This document shows, in pieces, positions 34,001 to 46,000 of a DNA stretch of 64,000 nucleotides (position 1 is the first letter of the stretch; the number at the start of each line of letters is the position of its first letter). Under the pieces are notes generated by a model. It made no database searches. It had not been told where the DNA came from and worked only from the letters and a program-made list of their open reading frames with translations. The stretch is taken from positions 312,501 to 376,500 of the forward strand of contig JAAOOA010000134.1 in the NCBI GenBank assembly GCA_012861695.1, in the 5' to 3' direction. The stretch comes from Trematomus loennbergii (taxonomy: Eukaryota; Chordata; Actinopteri; Perciformes; Nototheniidae). The translations under genes were made by a program, and so were the position numbers.

Positions 34001-37000
34001 TCTCTTTCTCTTGATCGCCCTCTCTCTCTCCACTTGATCGCCTCCTCTCTTCTCTTGATCGCCCTCCTCTCTTCTCTTGATCGCCCTCTCTCTCTCCTCT
34101 TGATCGCCCTCTCTCTCCTCTTGATCGCCCTCTCTCTCTCCTCTTGATCGCCCTCTCTCTCCTCTTGATCGCCCTCTCTCTCTCCTCTTGATCGCCCTCT
34201 CTCTCTCCTCTTGATCGCCCTCTCTCTCTTCTCTTGATCACCTCTCTTTTCTCTTGATCGCCCTCTCTCTCTTCTCTTGATCGCCCTCTCTCTCCTCTTG
34301 ATCGCCCTCTCTCTCTCCTCTTGATCGCCCTCTCTCTTCTCTTGATCGCCCTCTCTCTCCTCTTGATCGCCCTCTCTCTCTCCTCTTGATCGCCCTCTCT
34401 CTTCTCTTGATCGCCCTCTGTCTCCTCTTGATGGCCCTCTCTCCTCTTGATCGCCCTCTCTCTCTCCTCTTGATCGCCCTCTCTCTCTCTTCTCTTGATC
34501 GCCCTCTCTCTTCTCTTGATCACCCTCTCTTTCTCTTGATCGCCCACTCTCTCTCCTCTTGATCGCCCTCTCTCTCTTCTCTTGATCGCCCTCTCTCTCT
34601 TCTCTTGATCGCCCTCTCTCTCTCCTCTTGATTGCCCTTCTCTTCTCTTGATCGCCCTCTCTCTCTTGATCGCCCTCTCTCTCCTCTTGATCGCCCTCTC
34701 TCTTCTCTTGATCGCCCTCTCTCTCTCCTCTTTATCGCCCTCTCTCTCTCCTCTTGATCGCCCTCTCTCTCTTCTCTTGATCGCCCTCTCTCTCCTCTTG
34801 ATCGCCCTCTCTCTTCTCTTGATCGCCCTCTCTCTCTCCTCTTGATCGCCCTCTCTCTCTCTTGATCGCCCCTCTCTCTCCTCTTGATCGCCCTCTCTCT
34901 TTCCTCTGATCGCCTCTCTCTCTATTCTCTTGATCACCCCTCTTTTCTCTGATCGCCACTCTCTCTCCTCTTGATCGCCCACTCTCTCTCCTCTTGATCG
35001 CCCTCTCTCTCTCTCTTGATCGCCCTCTCTCTCTCTTCTCTTGATCGCCCTCTCTCTCTCATTTGATCGCCCTCTCTCTCTTCTCTGATCGCCCTCTCTT
35101 CTTCTCTTGATCGCCCTCTCTCTCCTCTTGATGCCCTCTTCTTCTCTTGATCGCCCTCTCTCTCTCTCTTGATCGCCCTCTCTCTCCTCTTGATCGCCCT
35201 CTCTCTCTCTTGATCGCCCTCTCTCTCCTCTTGATCGCCCTCTCTCTCTTCTCTTGATCGCCCTCTCTCTCTCCTCTTTATCGCCCTCTCTCTCCTCTTG
35301 ATCGCCCTCTCTCTCTTCTCTTGATCGCCCTCTCTCTCCTCTTGATCGCCCTCTCTCTTCTCTTGATCGCCCTCTCTCTCTCCTCTTGATCGCCCTCTCT
35401 CTTCCTCTTGATCGCCCTCTCTCTCCTCTTGATCGCCCTCTCTCTTCCTCTTGATCGCCCTCTCTCTATTCTCTTGATCACCCTCTCTTTTCTCTTGATC
35501 GCCCACTCTCTCTCCTCTTGATCGCCCACTCTCTCTCCTCTTGATCGCCCTCTCTCTCCTCTTGATCACCCCTCTCTCTCTTCTCTTGATCACCCTCTCT
35601 TTCTCTTGATCGCCCACTCTCTCTCCTCTTGATCGCCCACTCTCTCTCCTCTTGATCGCCCTCTCTCTCTTCTCTTGATCGCCTCTCTCTCTTCTCTTGA
35701 TCGCCCCTCTCTCTTCTCTTGATCGCCCTCTCTCTCTCCTTTGATCGCCCTCTCTCTCTTCTCTTGATCGCCCTCTCTCTCTCTCTTGATCTCCTCTCTC
35801 TCTCTTGATCGCCCACTCTCTCTCTCTTGATCACCCTCTCTCTCTTGATTGCCCTCTCTCTCTCTTGATCGCCTCTCTCTCCTCTTGATCTCCCTCTCTC
35901 TCTCTTCTCTTGATCGCCCTCTCTCTCTCTTCTCTTGATCGCCCTCTCTCTCCTCTTGATCGCCCTCTCTCTCCTCTTGATCTCCCTCTCTCTCTTCTCT
36001 TGATCGCCCTCTCTCTCTCTTCTCTTGATCGCCCTCTCTCTCCTCTTGATCGCCCTCTCTCTCTCTCTTGATCGCCCACTCTCTCTCCTCTTGATCGCCT
36101 CTCTCTCTCTTCTCTTGATCGCCCTCTCTTTTTCTTGATCGCCTCTCTCTCACCTCTTGATCGCCCACTCTCTCTCCTCTTGATCGCCCACTCTCTCTCC
36201 TCTTGATCGCCCTCTCCTTCTCTTGCGCCCTCTCTCTCTTCTCTTGATCGCCCTCTCTCTCTCCTCTTGATCACCCTCTCTCACTTCTCTTGATCGCCCT
36301 CTCCTCTCCTCTTGATCGCCCTCTCTCTCTCTCCTCTTGATCGCCCTCTCTCTCTCCTCTTGATCGCCCTCTCTCTCTCTCTCTTGATCACCCTCTCTCA
36401 CTTCTCTTGATCGCCCTCTCTCTTCTCTTGATGTGTCTGTAGAGAGAGAGAGAGAGAAAAAATCTGTCTGTGAGAGAGAGAGAGAGAGTGTGTGTGAATT
36501 GTTACAGCTCAAATGCCTTGCAATGACTTCCATGTTAAAAAAGAACTTTATAGCTGAATAGTTTGATATTTGAATGGTTTTGTAGCTGAAAGTAAGCTGA
36601 AGTTATGGAGAGCCAAAGTATGGTTGAAATAATAATAATAATTTAAGGGGAAGAATAAGAATTGAAGTACTATAGTGAATGCTGTGGCACAGCATTCGCA
36701 CTAATTACAGTGCTTGCCTCGACGGGGAGGGATTGCATTGAATTGAATTAAAGCAGCGGGAGCAAACGCTTGCCTCGGGGAGGGAGGGAAAAAAAGCCAC
36801 AGCGGAGAATAAACAGAAGGGTAAACCATGGTTACCATATGCGCGGGAAGTCTTCTAAGCTGCTTTTGTGGCAGACTACAGCGCCACTTACAGGCCTGGC
36901 ATATGTACTACAGCGTCTCCAGCGCTTTCGAACTGCAATGGCCGGCCGTGGCCCAACCCCACATTCCCCTGATTGGTGGAGAGTTGGCCCAATAGCCGTA

Positions 37001-40000
37001 GCGCCACTTTACTGACGTCAGTGAAGTGTTCAAATCTGGATCAGTTTTTATCAGATCCGTTGCAGCCCCTTTTTTAGAGATTTGATTATGGAGGAAAATA
37101 GAGAGGGTTGTGTTTTCTGACACTTGGTGAGTTCCCTGGAACACCGGGGACACATATTCATGTATAAAAGACGTACAAAAGTGCATTTTGCATGATAGGT
37201 CCCCTTTAACTGATGAGGCAATATACCTCACCTTTATGAGTGCCCCAGCCCTTCGTATGTTTTTCTGTATGTGGCCCTCGGTGAAAAGGTTTTGGACAGC
37301 CCTGCTTTAAACTCTTTTGGTAACACGTTAAACAATTTGGTAACACTTCTGACTGTTTATTATTGCTGGGCAACGATTAAACATTTTAATCATGATTAAT
37401 CAAATATTTTCTGCGATTAATTGAATTGTTATGCACTAGGGGTGTAACGGTTCACAAACATTTCGGTTCGGTACGTACCTCGGTTTTTAGGTCACGGTTC
37501 GGTACATTTTCAGTACAGCAGAAAAAATGATCACAAAACATAAAATATCTTTTTGGGGTTTTTAATTATTATTAAACTGTGAATAATGTATTCACTCAAA
37601 TAAATACAAAATATGATAAAATAAACATTAAGGTGCAGCATTTCGATGAACTGAAATAATCTGTATTTGAACTGTACTGTACTAGTACCTAAGCAGCCAG
37701 CTTGACATTAGGACTTGCTTGCTTGTCATTGTATTTTCATGTTTTTTTAAAGAAAAATTAACTTGTCCACATTGCTTGTCGAAAGGGCAGATCTGCTGGC
37801 ACTAACAATGTTTCCTGCTGTGGAGAACACCCTCTCGCTAGGGACAGAGGTAGCAGATACAGCCAGGTAGCGCTTTGCTAACAGGGCAACATAAGGATAT
37901 TTGGCGTTTGTAATAGCTTTGGCTCGGTCTGAACTTTTTGCGAGTGGTGAGGCTTAAATGCTAGTGGGAGTTGAGTTTGCACTTCAGTCTTTTTTCTTTT
38001 GGTACCGATGATATTCACGTTCGGGGGATGCCTTTTCAAATGAGTGTGCAAGTTTGATGTATTGCCAGCCGCGTAACCAATTTTAGTTGAATAATGCCGA
38101 CAAACAGCTTTGGTTCGGTCCACCTGTCTTTGTCCGTCATCCTTGTACGTAACTGCAAAACCAAAATGTTCCCAAACCGGAGACTTCAATGATGCTGGAG
38201 GATTTTCGAGCTCAACTTTATTTGCGTTCGTCATTTCGACAGTTCCTCAAATTACTGACTACATTTGAACGTATCCCTGTGACCAGCTCTTATAGTATGC
38301 CTGTCATCCAATGATATGACTTGGTCGCTCTATGACGCGTTGAACCCAATGTGAGCAAATTACACTGAATGCTGCGTCACAGCACCTGAGATTACTTCCA
38401 AAAAGTTGTTCACGTTCTCAATTTTTTACGTTTAACGTCATATTCGCTCGGTACACACGTGTACCGAACCGAAGGGCCCATACAGAATAATTTCGGTACA
38501 AATACGTATACTGTTACACCCCTATTATGCACACAATTCAATAATGAATTCAAAAGTAGTGTTTTGCTTACTTTTATTTTGACAAGTCTGCAGAAAAGAC
38601 GGCAGGCGAAAAACACCGACACCTCCTCATCACTCCACCGCTACCATGTTTTTTTTTTGTGTTGCCATAAGTTATTCTCTCTGTTGGTGCGCGGGGCTAA
38701 TGCACTTGTGCGTTAGCATTTTTTCGCTCAGGGGTCATTTAGACGCTTCTTATGAGACTTGTGTTTTTGTTTTGGTAAAAATGGTTCGTACTGTCAGTTA
38801 GCTGAGTTTATTCCCGTTAATCTGGTATGACACATTAATAGGTTTTAAAATATTAAAAACAGTTTGGTGAAGAAAAAAAAACCCTGCAGCCCCCTCTACC
38901 GGGGGCTCTCGGGCTAAACCGGTTAATGCGATTCCATTGCTGTCTTTCTAGCAAAAGTGGTATATTCTTTGATCCATCTGGCCCAAAACAAATTTGCTAT
39001 GTACTGCACTTGAGTATGTATCTTGCTGATGGAATAAGCCTGGGGGCAACGCAGGTTTGACCTTGAACTGCAGCAAATGGCTTGGTGTGAGGTTCCAAGT
39101 CATTTGGATCATTTGACACTGTAGTTATTGGTCGGCTGTTGAGAATTCCTTCAACTTCACACAGAACTGTTGAAAGGCTTTCGTCGTCAAGTGTTTGTTG
39201 TTTTGTGATGGATAGCAGAATTTTCTTTCAAGCCAGATTAGTCTTTCCCATACACGCCATGATGTGCTCTGTAAGGAGGATTGAAGGTCCATTTCACATC
39301 CTTTTGCCAGGGATGCAAACTTGTCACCTTTCGGCGAAATTCGCCGTTTTGAATCCAAAATAGGTCGTTTGTGTGATTCATGTAGATCTGCAATACAAAT
39401 ATTTTTGGGGTATGGGGGGGGTCTGGGACCCGGAGTAATCTGCGGCCGCGAGCTGTTATGTGCCATCATGACACGCATGGTGTTCTTTTTTAATATATTA
39501 TAATGAAGCGGGCCGTTCAGGTGTTCAGAGCAGAGCTCCCTGTCGGAGCGGCAGAGCGTGATGTGCACTGAAAAGTTTTTCTGTCGCAATATTATTTAAG
39601 GAATCGTTGAGCTAGCTAACTAGCATACATTGTCACTATCTGCTAACGTTAGCTTTAGCCTTCGTTTTCAAATAGTTATTTTCATAGGCTATAAACGGAG
39701 GTGGTATAAGTATATATCTTGTACTAGAGTAAAAGTAGAAGTACTCAGATCTTGTACTTGAGTAAAAGTAGAACTACTCAGGTCTTGTGCTTGAGTAAAG
39801 GTAGAAGTACTCAGATCTTGTACTAGAGTAAAAGTAGAAGTACTCAGATCTTGTACTTGAGTAAAAGTAGAAGTACTCAGATCTTGTTCTTCAGTAAAAG
39901 TAGAAGTACTCAGGTCTTGTACTTGAGTAAAAGTAGAAGTACCAGAGTGTAGGAATACTCTGTTACAGTAAAAGTCCTGCATTCAAAATGTTCCTCAAGT

Positions 40001-43000
40001 GAAAGTAGAAAAGTATTATCATCAAAATATAGTTAAAGTAGCGACAGTAAAAGTAGTCATTGTGCAGATTGGTCCATTTCAGAATAATATATATGATGTT
40101 TTTATAATGATTGATCATGAAAGTGTTCTCAAAGCTGGTAAAGGTGCAGCTAGTTTGAATGACTTTGTATACTGCAGGGTAGCTTGTGATTTACTCCAGG
40201 TGGAACTAAAGTCTGATTTAACACTTGATTATATTTCACATCATTCATCCACATCTGTAAAGTAACTAAAGGTATTAAATACATGTAGTGGAGGAAAAGT
40301 ACACTAGTTACCTCTGAACTGTAGAGGAGAAGAAGAACAAAGTAGCAACACATTGAAATACTTCTCAAAATTGTACCCAAGTATAGTACTTGAGTTTATG
40401 AACTTAGTTACTTTACACCACTGGCTATAAAGATAGAAAGACTAAGCCTTGCACAGAGGCATGAAAATACATTTATAAAATGCTCAACAGTGCTGCCAAA
40501 ATTATAAACTGACTGCTACACAATTAAAATAAATGCTTTTATACATTTCTATTAGATGTGACTCTTTGGCGTTTCTGTTATTATGAACTGCTTTAGTTGT
40601 TCTGACTGCTAAAATCCTCTGTTATTCCTCATTTTAAAGCCGATATTCCGTGGGGTCGGGGGGCTCGGATCCTTGTCACCTTTTTCATACCTGATGAGTT
40701 TGCATCCCTGTTTTGCTGGAGGGCTTGTTCTATTTTGCTCAGATTCCACTCTTTTATAGATTCCTTCAGCTATCTTTCAGTGGCAACGCAATTAGTCCCA
40801 TTGTCTGACCTCATCTCCAATATTGGCCTCTTCTGCTGATGAAACGTCTGCAGGCATTAATGCATGAATCTGTATCCAACGAATGAGCTACTTCCAAGTG
40901 CACCGCTCTGGTTGTTAGACAGGTAAAGATAACTCCATATCGTTTCACAATGCTTCGTCCTCTTTTCACTTCCAGGGGCCAAAGTAATCCACTCCAACAT
41001 ATGTGAATGGTGGTAGGTCTGGTATAATTCTGTCTGTTGGCAGATCTGAAATGTTTTGTTCTCCTGCATTTCCATGCATGCGTCTGCACACGGTGGGTGT
41101 TTCTCAATGTAGAGGACGCTTCCTTGGTAGAACAAGTCCCTCCGAGTCAGTTCCTTCTGAAGCGAGGCAAAAATCCTTCCTAGCCTCGGAAAACGAAGAA
41201 TGGTGGAACAGGCTAACAGGTGTGCAGGTGTGCGTCATATGCGAGGCCCGCCTTAAATGGATCGTGATTTCCGCCAAAGATTTTGGAAATTGGTCCGTCC
41301 GCAAACTAAGCATTGTGGGGATTTTAAGACCGCAGAGGCTACACATGTGCAGCCTCGAAATTTCCCTCAACGAAGGACGCCGGCCTCGGTAGAATTCCAA
41401 GTATCCTGGACATTGGAACAGTCCTTCGGCGGCACTCGATGACGTAGTATCCTTGAAATAGTGGCTCTGGAGTAGCTTTTCTCGACATTGAGAAACACCC
41501 AGTACATTCAGATATTATTTTTCTGGCTAATGCATTGGCACATGGTATCCATTATTTTTGTCTTAACCTGGATAACATGATTCCTTCCACTGTGACCAAC
41601 TTGTTGATGAATATCTCGAAGTATAGTTTTAGAGACATGGTGGTGTTTTCCAAGAATGGTTGGGTGCTTTGCTTCCTTGCGAATATTTATTTTTATTTTT
41701 AATAAATACATGTTCAAATAAACATGTTCGAAACCAAGTCGAATTTGTCAAATGTATTGAACTGGTGATCACAGTTTGAACAGTTGACAGCTATAGGCCT
41801 ACAGCTTTCATGCTTAAAACATAACTTGGTTTTTAAATTAAAGAGGGATCATACACGAACAACATAACGGGTTAGGGTCTATGATTTATGATGATGTGAA
41901 AAAGTTCAGCTAATGTTGAAGGCCTTAAACAACGAACAGCTGAACGTAACCCTATTACAACAGAGATCAACAACCTATAACAGGGCCTATGCACAGAATG
42001 CAGCTATTCAATACTCATTCTTGTTTAAGAATATGAGCATGTCTACATGCTCAGCGGAGAGCGGGTGCGGAGGCGATTCACAATCAGGCCAGCTATAGAG
42101 AAGACCCTCTCAGCTGGAATTTGGGCATAAGATGAGGTTTGAGTCTGCGTGATCTGCGTGTAGGGAGGGGGCAGAGCCATATCATTAGCTAAAACTAGCT
42201 AGATCTGATGGATTTGGACATAAACGCGAGTGAAGTATAACCGGACGCGAGAGAGAGAGATCAGCACCTGCAGCGGTTTTAGTAAGAGCATAGGTTGCAC
42301 AACTTGCTGATGAAGTGGCACCAAATAGATGTACTGTCATCCTGTACTCAGCGAGAGGTAAACTGACATCTCCTCCTGGCCACCAAAGAAAGCGAAGATA
42401 ATCTTGATCGGCAGGAGCCACCTTGACCTGATGATACATCCCCACGAAATCAGCCATGAAAGCTATTTGTTCTTGTCTGAATCGAATGAGCACACCAAGT
42501 AGCGTGTTGGTAAGATTGGGACCCTGAATAAGCTTTTCATTGAATGAATATCCTTGATAAGATGCAGAACAATCGATCACTACACAAATCTTGCCCTTCT
42601 TTGGGTGATGAACCCCATGATGTGGTATGCACCACATATCCACTCTCAGGTTTGAGCTGCTCTTGGGGCAGTAGCTGAGCGTGACCTTTTGCTATCACAG
42701 CCTCCAAGAATGTTTTATATTCATCATGGAAAACTTTGTTCCTTTTGAATTTCCTTTTTTAATGATTCTGCTCTCTGCTCTGCAAGTGTGCGATTGTTTG
42801 GCATCATGATATTCTTCTGTTTAAATGGAAGTTCAAGCTGATAATGTCCATCTTTGATTTCAGCTGAATCTGACATGATCTTTAAGAATTGTTTGTCTTC
42901 AACTGACATCTCTTTCTCTCACAACGTCTCTCTGGAAAGTCATGATTGTATTGCTGCACCAGCAGCTCACTTAAACCTGTCACTGATATCCGATTAACAA

Positions 43001-46000
43001 CAGCACATGAAGTATTCTCAGATTCAGTGGTTTCCTGATTCAGTCCATTCACAACCCAACCTAGGACTGTCTTAACAGCAAATGGTCCTCTATTTTGACT
43101 GTTTATTATTTTCCACGGCTCCATTAGCTTTGGTGCATTTGTTCCTATAAGCAACCCGATTTCACAATCCAATTCAGGCAACTTAATTTCTCTTAGATAT
43201 TTCCATTTATTTTTCTTGAGTGGGAATGTGCTCTTTTCCAGCAGGAATTTCCTCTTTTGTGTATACTTTAGGCAGCTGATTAAAATCATTGCCTTCGATG
43301 CAACTCACTTCAAAACCTTTGACAAAGGAAGTGTCAATCATTTTCTCCTGACCCATTGTTTTTAAGACGATTGTTGTTCTCTTGCCCTTGGCATGCACAT
43401 CTTGTTGAAGGGCTTGAGTACAACAACTTGCAGTGCTTCCCTGATCCATAAATGTAAGTCTGCACAGTCTGGTTCGAGTTTGACAACTTTATTTGAACTG
43501 GGATAATTGGTAGGGTTTGTTGACCACCGGCCCCAGTGTGGTTTCTGCCATTTAAAGAGACTAATGCACTACTTACAGAAGCTGCTTGGGTGTAATTATC
43601 AGAGTTGTCTTTTTGTTCAATCTTTTTCTTGTAGATGTGCAATATTGTTGGATGTTTCATTGAACAAACTTCACATTTCATTCTTTTCTGACAGTCTTTG
43701 CTTAGATGTCCTTTCGTTAGACAGCCAAAGCAAATTTGATGACAAAAGATGGCGCCTGTGTCGGCTTGCCGCTCCCTCAGCTCTCTACCTTTAGCTATCC
43801 TGTTTTTGTTTTATGTTTGTCAGAATGTCTCTGCTCTGCTCGTTTACGATCGCCAAGCTCTCCTCCACCTCAGACCCTCACTGGAGTTGATATTGCTGCC
43901 CAAACCTACATCTGGCAACCATAAATCGTGTCCCCCCCCTCTACTGTCAAATATTCCCACCTACCTGCGCCGGTTGCCCTGCATCCTGCCTCGCCGAAAG
44001 CGCTTTAGACGACGGGGAAAGCGTGGTGGTGCACTGGTCCATCTTAAGGCATACCTGACGGCCTCTCCTGGGACTTATCCACGCCTCGGATGTCATGGCC
44101 CTCCCGCTGCACGCCATGTGAGGGATCAGTGGATTCGCCCTGTTTTTCCGGAGCTGCGGCCTCTGCTGGGCCCGCTGGCAGCTCCTCCTGCCCGCGCGGC
44201 GTTCAACACGCACATCTTCGTCAGCTGAGACGCACTACACCTTCGGCAAGCCCGGAGCGAAAACTTTGCATGGCTTTGCTAAATGCTAGGTCGATAGCAA
44301 ACAAAACGTTCCTGCTAAATGACTTCTTCACCTCTCGTGAACTGGATTTTATGTTCCTGACGGAGACCTGGGTCCACGCTGGCGAGTATACACCGTTCTC
44401 TGAACTTCTTCCTCCTGACTGTACATTCTTAAATATGAAATCTGTGGCAGCAACGCGTATCTCAGACCATTTACCGGTTCTGTTTACAACCTCCATCCCT
44501 TCCGCAGGAGTCGAATCACGTGCCCCTGCCGTCGTCTGCGTTCGATTAACCCCTTGACTGCCTCACAGTTCTCTGATGTTTTTAATGCTTCTCCGATCTG
44601 TAAATTAGATGTGAACTGTGCTTTTAATGCTGATGAGCTTATCTCCATGTTTGACTCGACATGCACACTAATACTGGATTCTGTTGCTCCTTTTACGCTT
44701 AGACGCACCAAAGTTCTATCAGAGCCGTGGCTCAATGACTGTACTCGTGCTCTCAGACGCGCTTGCAGGCGTGCAGAGAGAAAATGGAAAAAGGATAAAC
44801 TCCATGTCTCCCTAGAAATCCTTCGTGCTTGCCTTTCTGACTACCAGACGGCAGTCAAAGCAGCCAAAACAGAGCACATTTCTCTGTTAATCTCCAAAAA
44901 CAGCCATAAACCTCAGGTTCTTTTTAATGTCCTCAACTCTATCATTAATCCCTGTGATGTTTCTTCTATTGTCCCATCGACTACTCTCTGTGATAAGTTT
45001 CTTACATTTTTTATTGAAAAGTATCTGCTCTTAGGCTAGCCCACACTAGTGCTACCCCAGATCCTGCTCCTTTTCTGTGCCCTGCTGTCCTCGACCACTT
45101 TGAGCCTGTATCCCTCTCTTCTCTCTCGGATGTAGTCAAGCACCTGCGGCCGACAAACTGCACCTCAGACAGCATTCCCTCTCGCCTTCTCAGAGATGTT
45201 TTTGATTCAGTTGGAGCAAGTATTTTATTACTTTTAAACACCTCTCTTAGCTCAGGATGTGTCCCAGCTGCCTTCAAACATGCCGTGGTTAAGCCACTAC
45301 TTAAAAAGAAAAATCTCGACCCCTCCATTCTCGCAAATTTTAGGCCCATCTCCCAGCTACCTTTTTTATCAAAAGCCCTGGAGCGAGTAGTCTACGCCCA
45401 GCTGCAGTCTTTTTTAACCATGCATGGAATCCATGAAAAGTTTCAGTCTGGCTTCAAACCCATGCACAGCACTGAAACAGCCCTTTTAAGAGTTTTTAAT
45501 GATCTGCTCCTAGCCGCCGACTCAGGTAGCCCGCTGTCTTGGTGCTGTTAGACCTGACAGCTGCCTTTGACACTGTGGACCATAGCATCCTGTGTCACGG
45601 CTTGAACAGTCCGCTGGCATCACAGGCTCTGCCCTTGCATGGTTCAGGTCCTACCTGACAGACCGTAGCTTCTCGTACAGCTAGGTGCCTTCTCCTCTGC
45701 CAAAGCCCCTCTTACCTGTGGGGTTCCCCAAGGCTCGATTCTGGGCCCCATCCTTTTTCTACTGTACATACTGCCCCTAGGTTCAATTCTCACAAAACAT
45801 AATATTCCCTTCCACTGCTACGCCGACGATGTACAGATATATCTGCCTCTCAAAGCAAATGTCAAACACTCACTACAGCAGTTGATGGACTGCTTAACAG
45901 AGATAAAATCCTGGCTGAGCAAAAACTTCTCAACCTCAACGAGAGCAAGACTGAGGTCATCTTTTTTGGACCCCAACCTCCAGCCTCTCCGGTTGATATT

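Larger units (their letters stand above)
28984..36706. mobile_element. Possible repeat element enclosing the satellite (GTGCGAATGCTGT ends)
   Basis: GTGCGAATGCTGT near 28984 is found inverted at the right as ACAGCATTCGCAC, ending at 36704. The right end contains a perfect stem, GAATGCTGT-GGC-ACAGCATTC. Both flanks inside are rich in AGCTGAA words (28990-29210 and 36545-36605). This suggests one parent element within which the array grew. The superfamily is unclear: a terminal hairpin followed by CTAA-T resembles Helitron ends but is not sufficient. Confidence 0.4.
28508..37205. mobile_element. AGTGGACC TTAA MITE hosting the satellite
   Basis: AGTGGACCTATCATAATA after TTAA (28504-28507) pairs with GCATGATAGGTCCCCT before TTAA (37206-37209). 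The recognisable own sequence is roughly 28508-28690 and 36870-37205. Between them lie further repeat sequence and the 6.8-kb array. Confidence 0.75.
28042..37304. mobile_element. hAT-Charlie-like element, expanded by nested insertions to 9.3 kb
   Basis: The left end CAGAGGTGTCCAAACTACGG and right end AAAAGGTTTTGGACAGCCCTG are inverted repeats. CTTTAAAG (28034-28041) and CTTTAAAC (37305-37312) are the 8-bp flanks (7 of 8). GGCCCGGGGGCCAAATGCGG near the left end is typical of this hAT group. Own sequence is about 28042-28507 and 37206-37304; the rest is the TTAA MITE and its contents. Confidence 0.8.

Noticed and set aside
29601..36274. Many long minus-strand open frames rich in Arg, Glu, Asp and Lys
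   Set aside because: They arise from the GA-rich satellite, occur in all three frames at once, start at GTG and change composition only with unit slippage. No gene-like signal is present.
29611..36431. CRISPR-like regular array
   Set aside because: The units are contiguous with CT spacers of low complexity, the genome is vertebrate, and there are no cas genes.
28984..36706. Helitron
   Set aside because: There is a 3' hairpin followed by CTAA-T, but the 5' end does not start with TC as expected and inverted ends are present, so the class was left open.
43749..44228. Independent 159-codon secreted-like protein (hydrophobic N-terminus)
   Set aside because: This is the standard N-terminal leader of the L2-type ORF2, in frame order with the endonuclease remnant.
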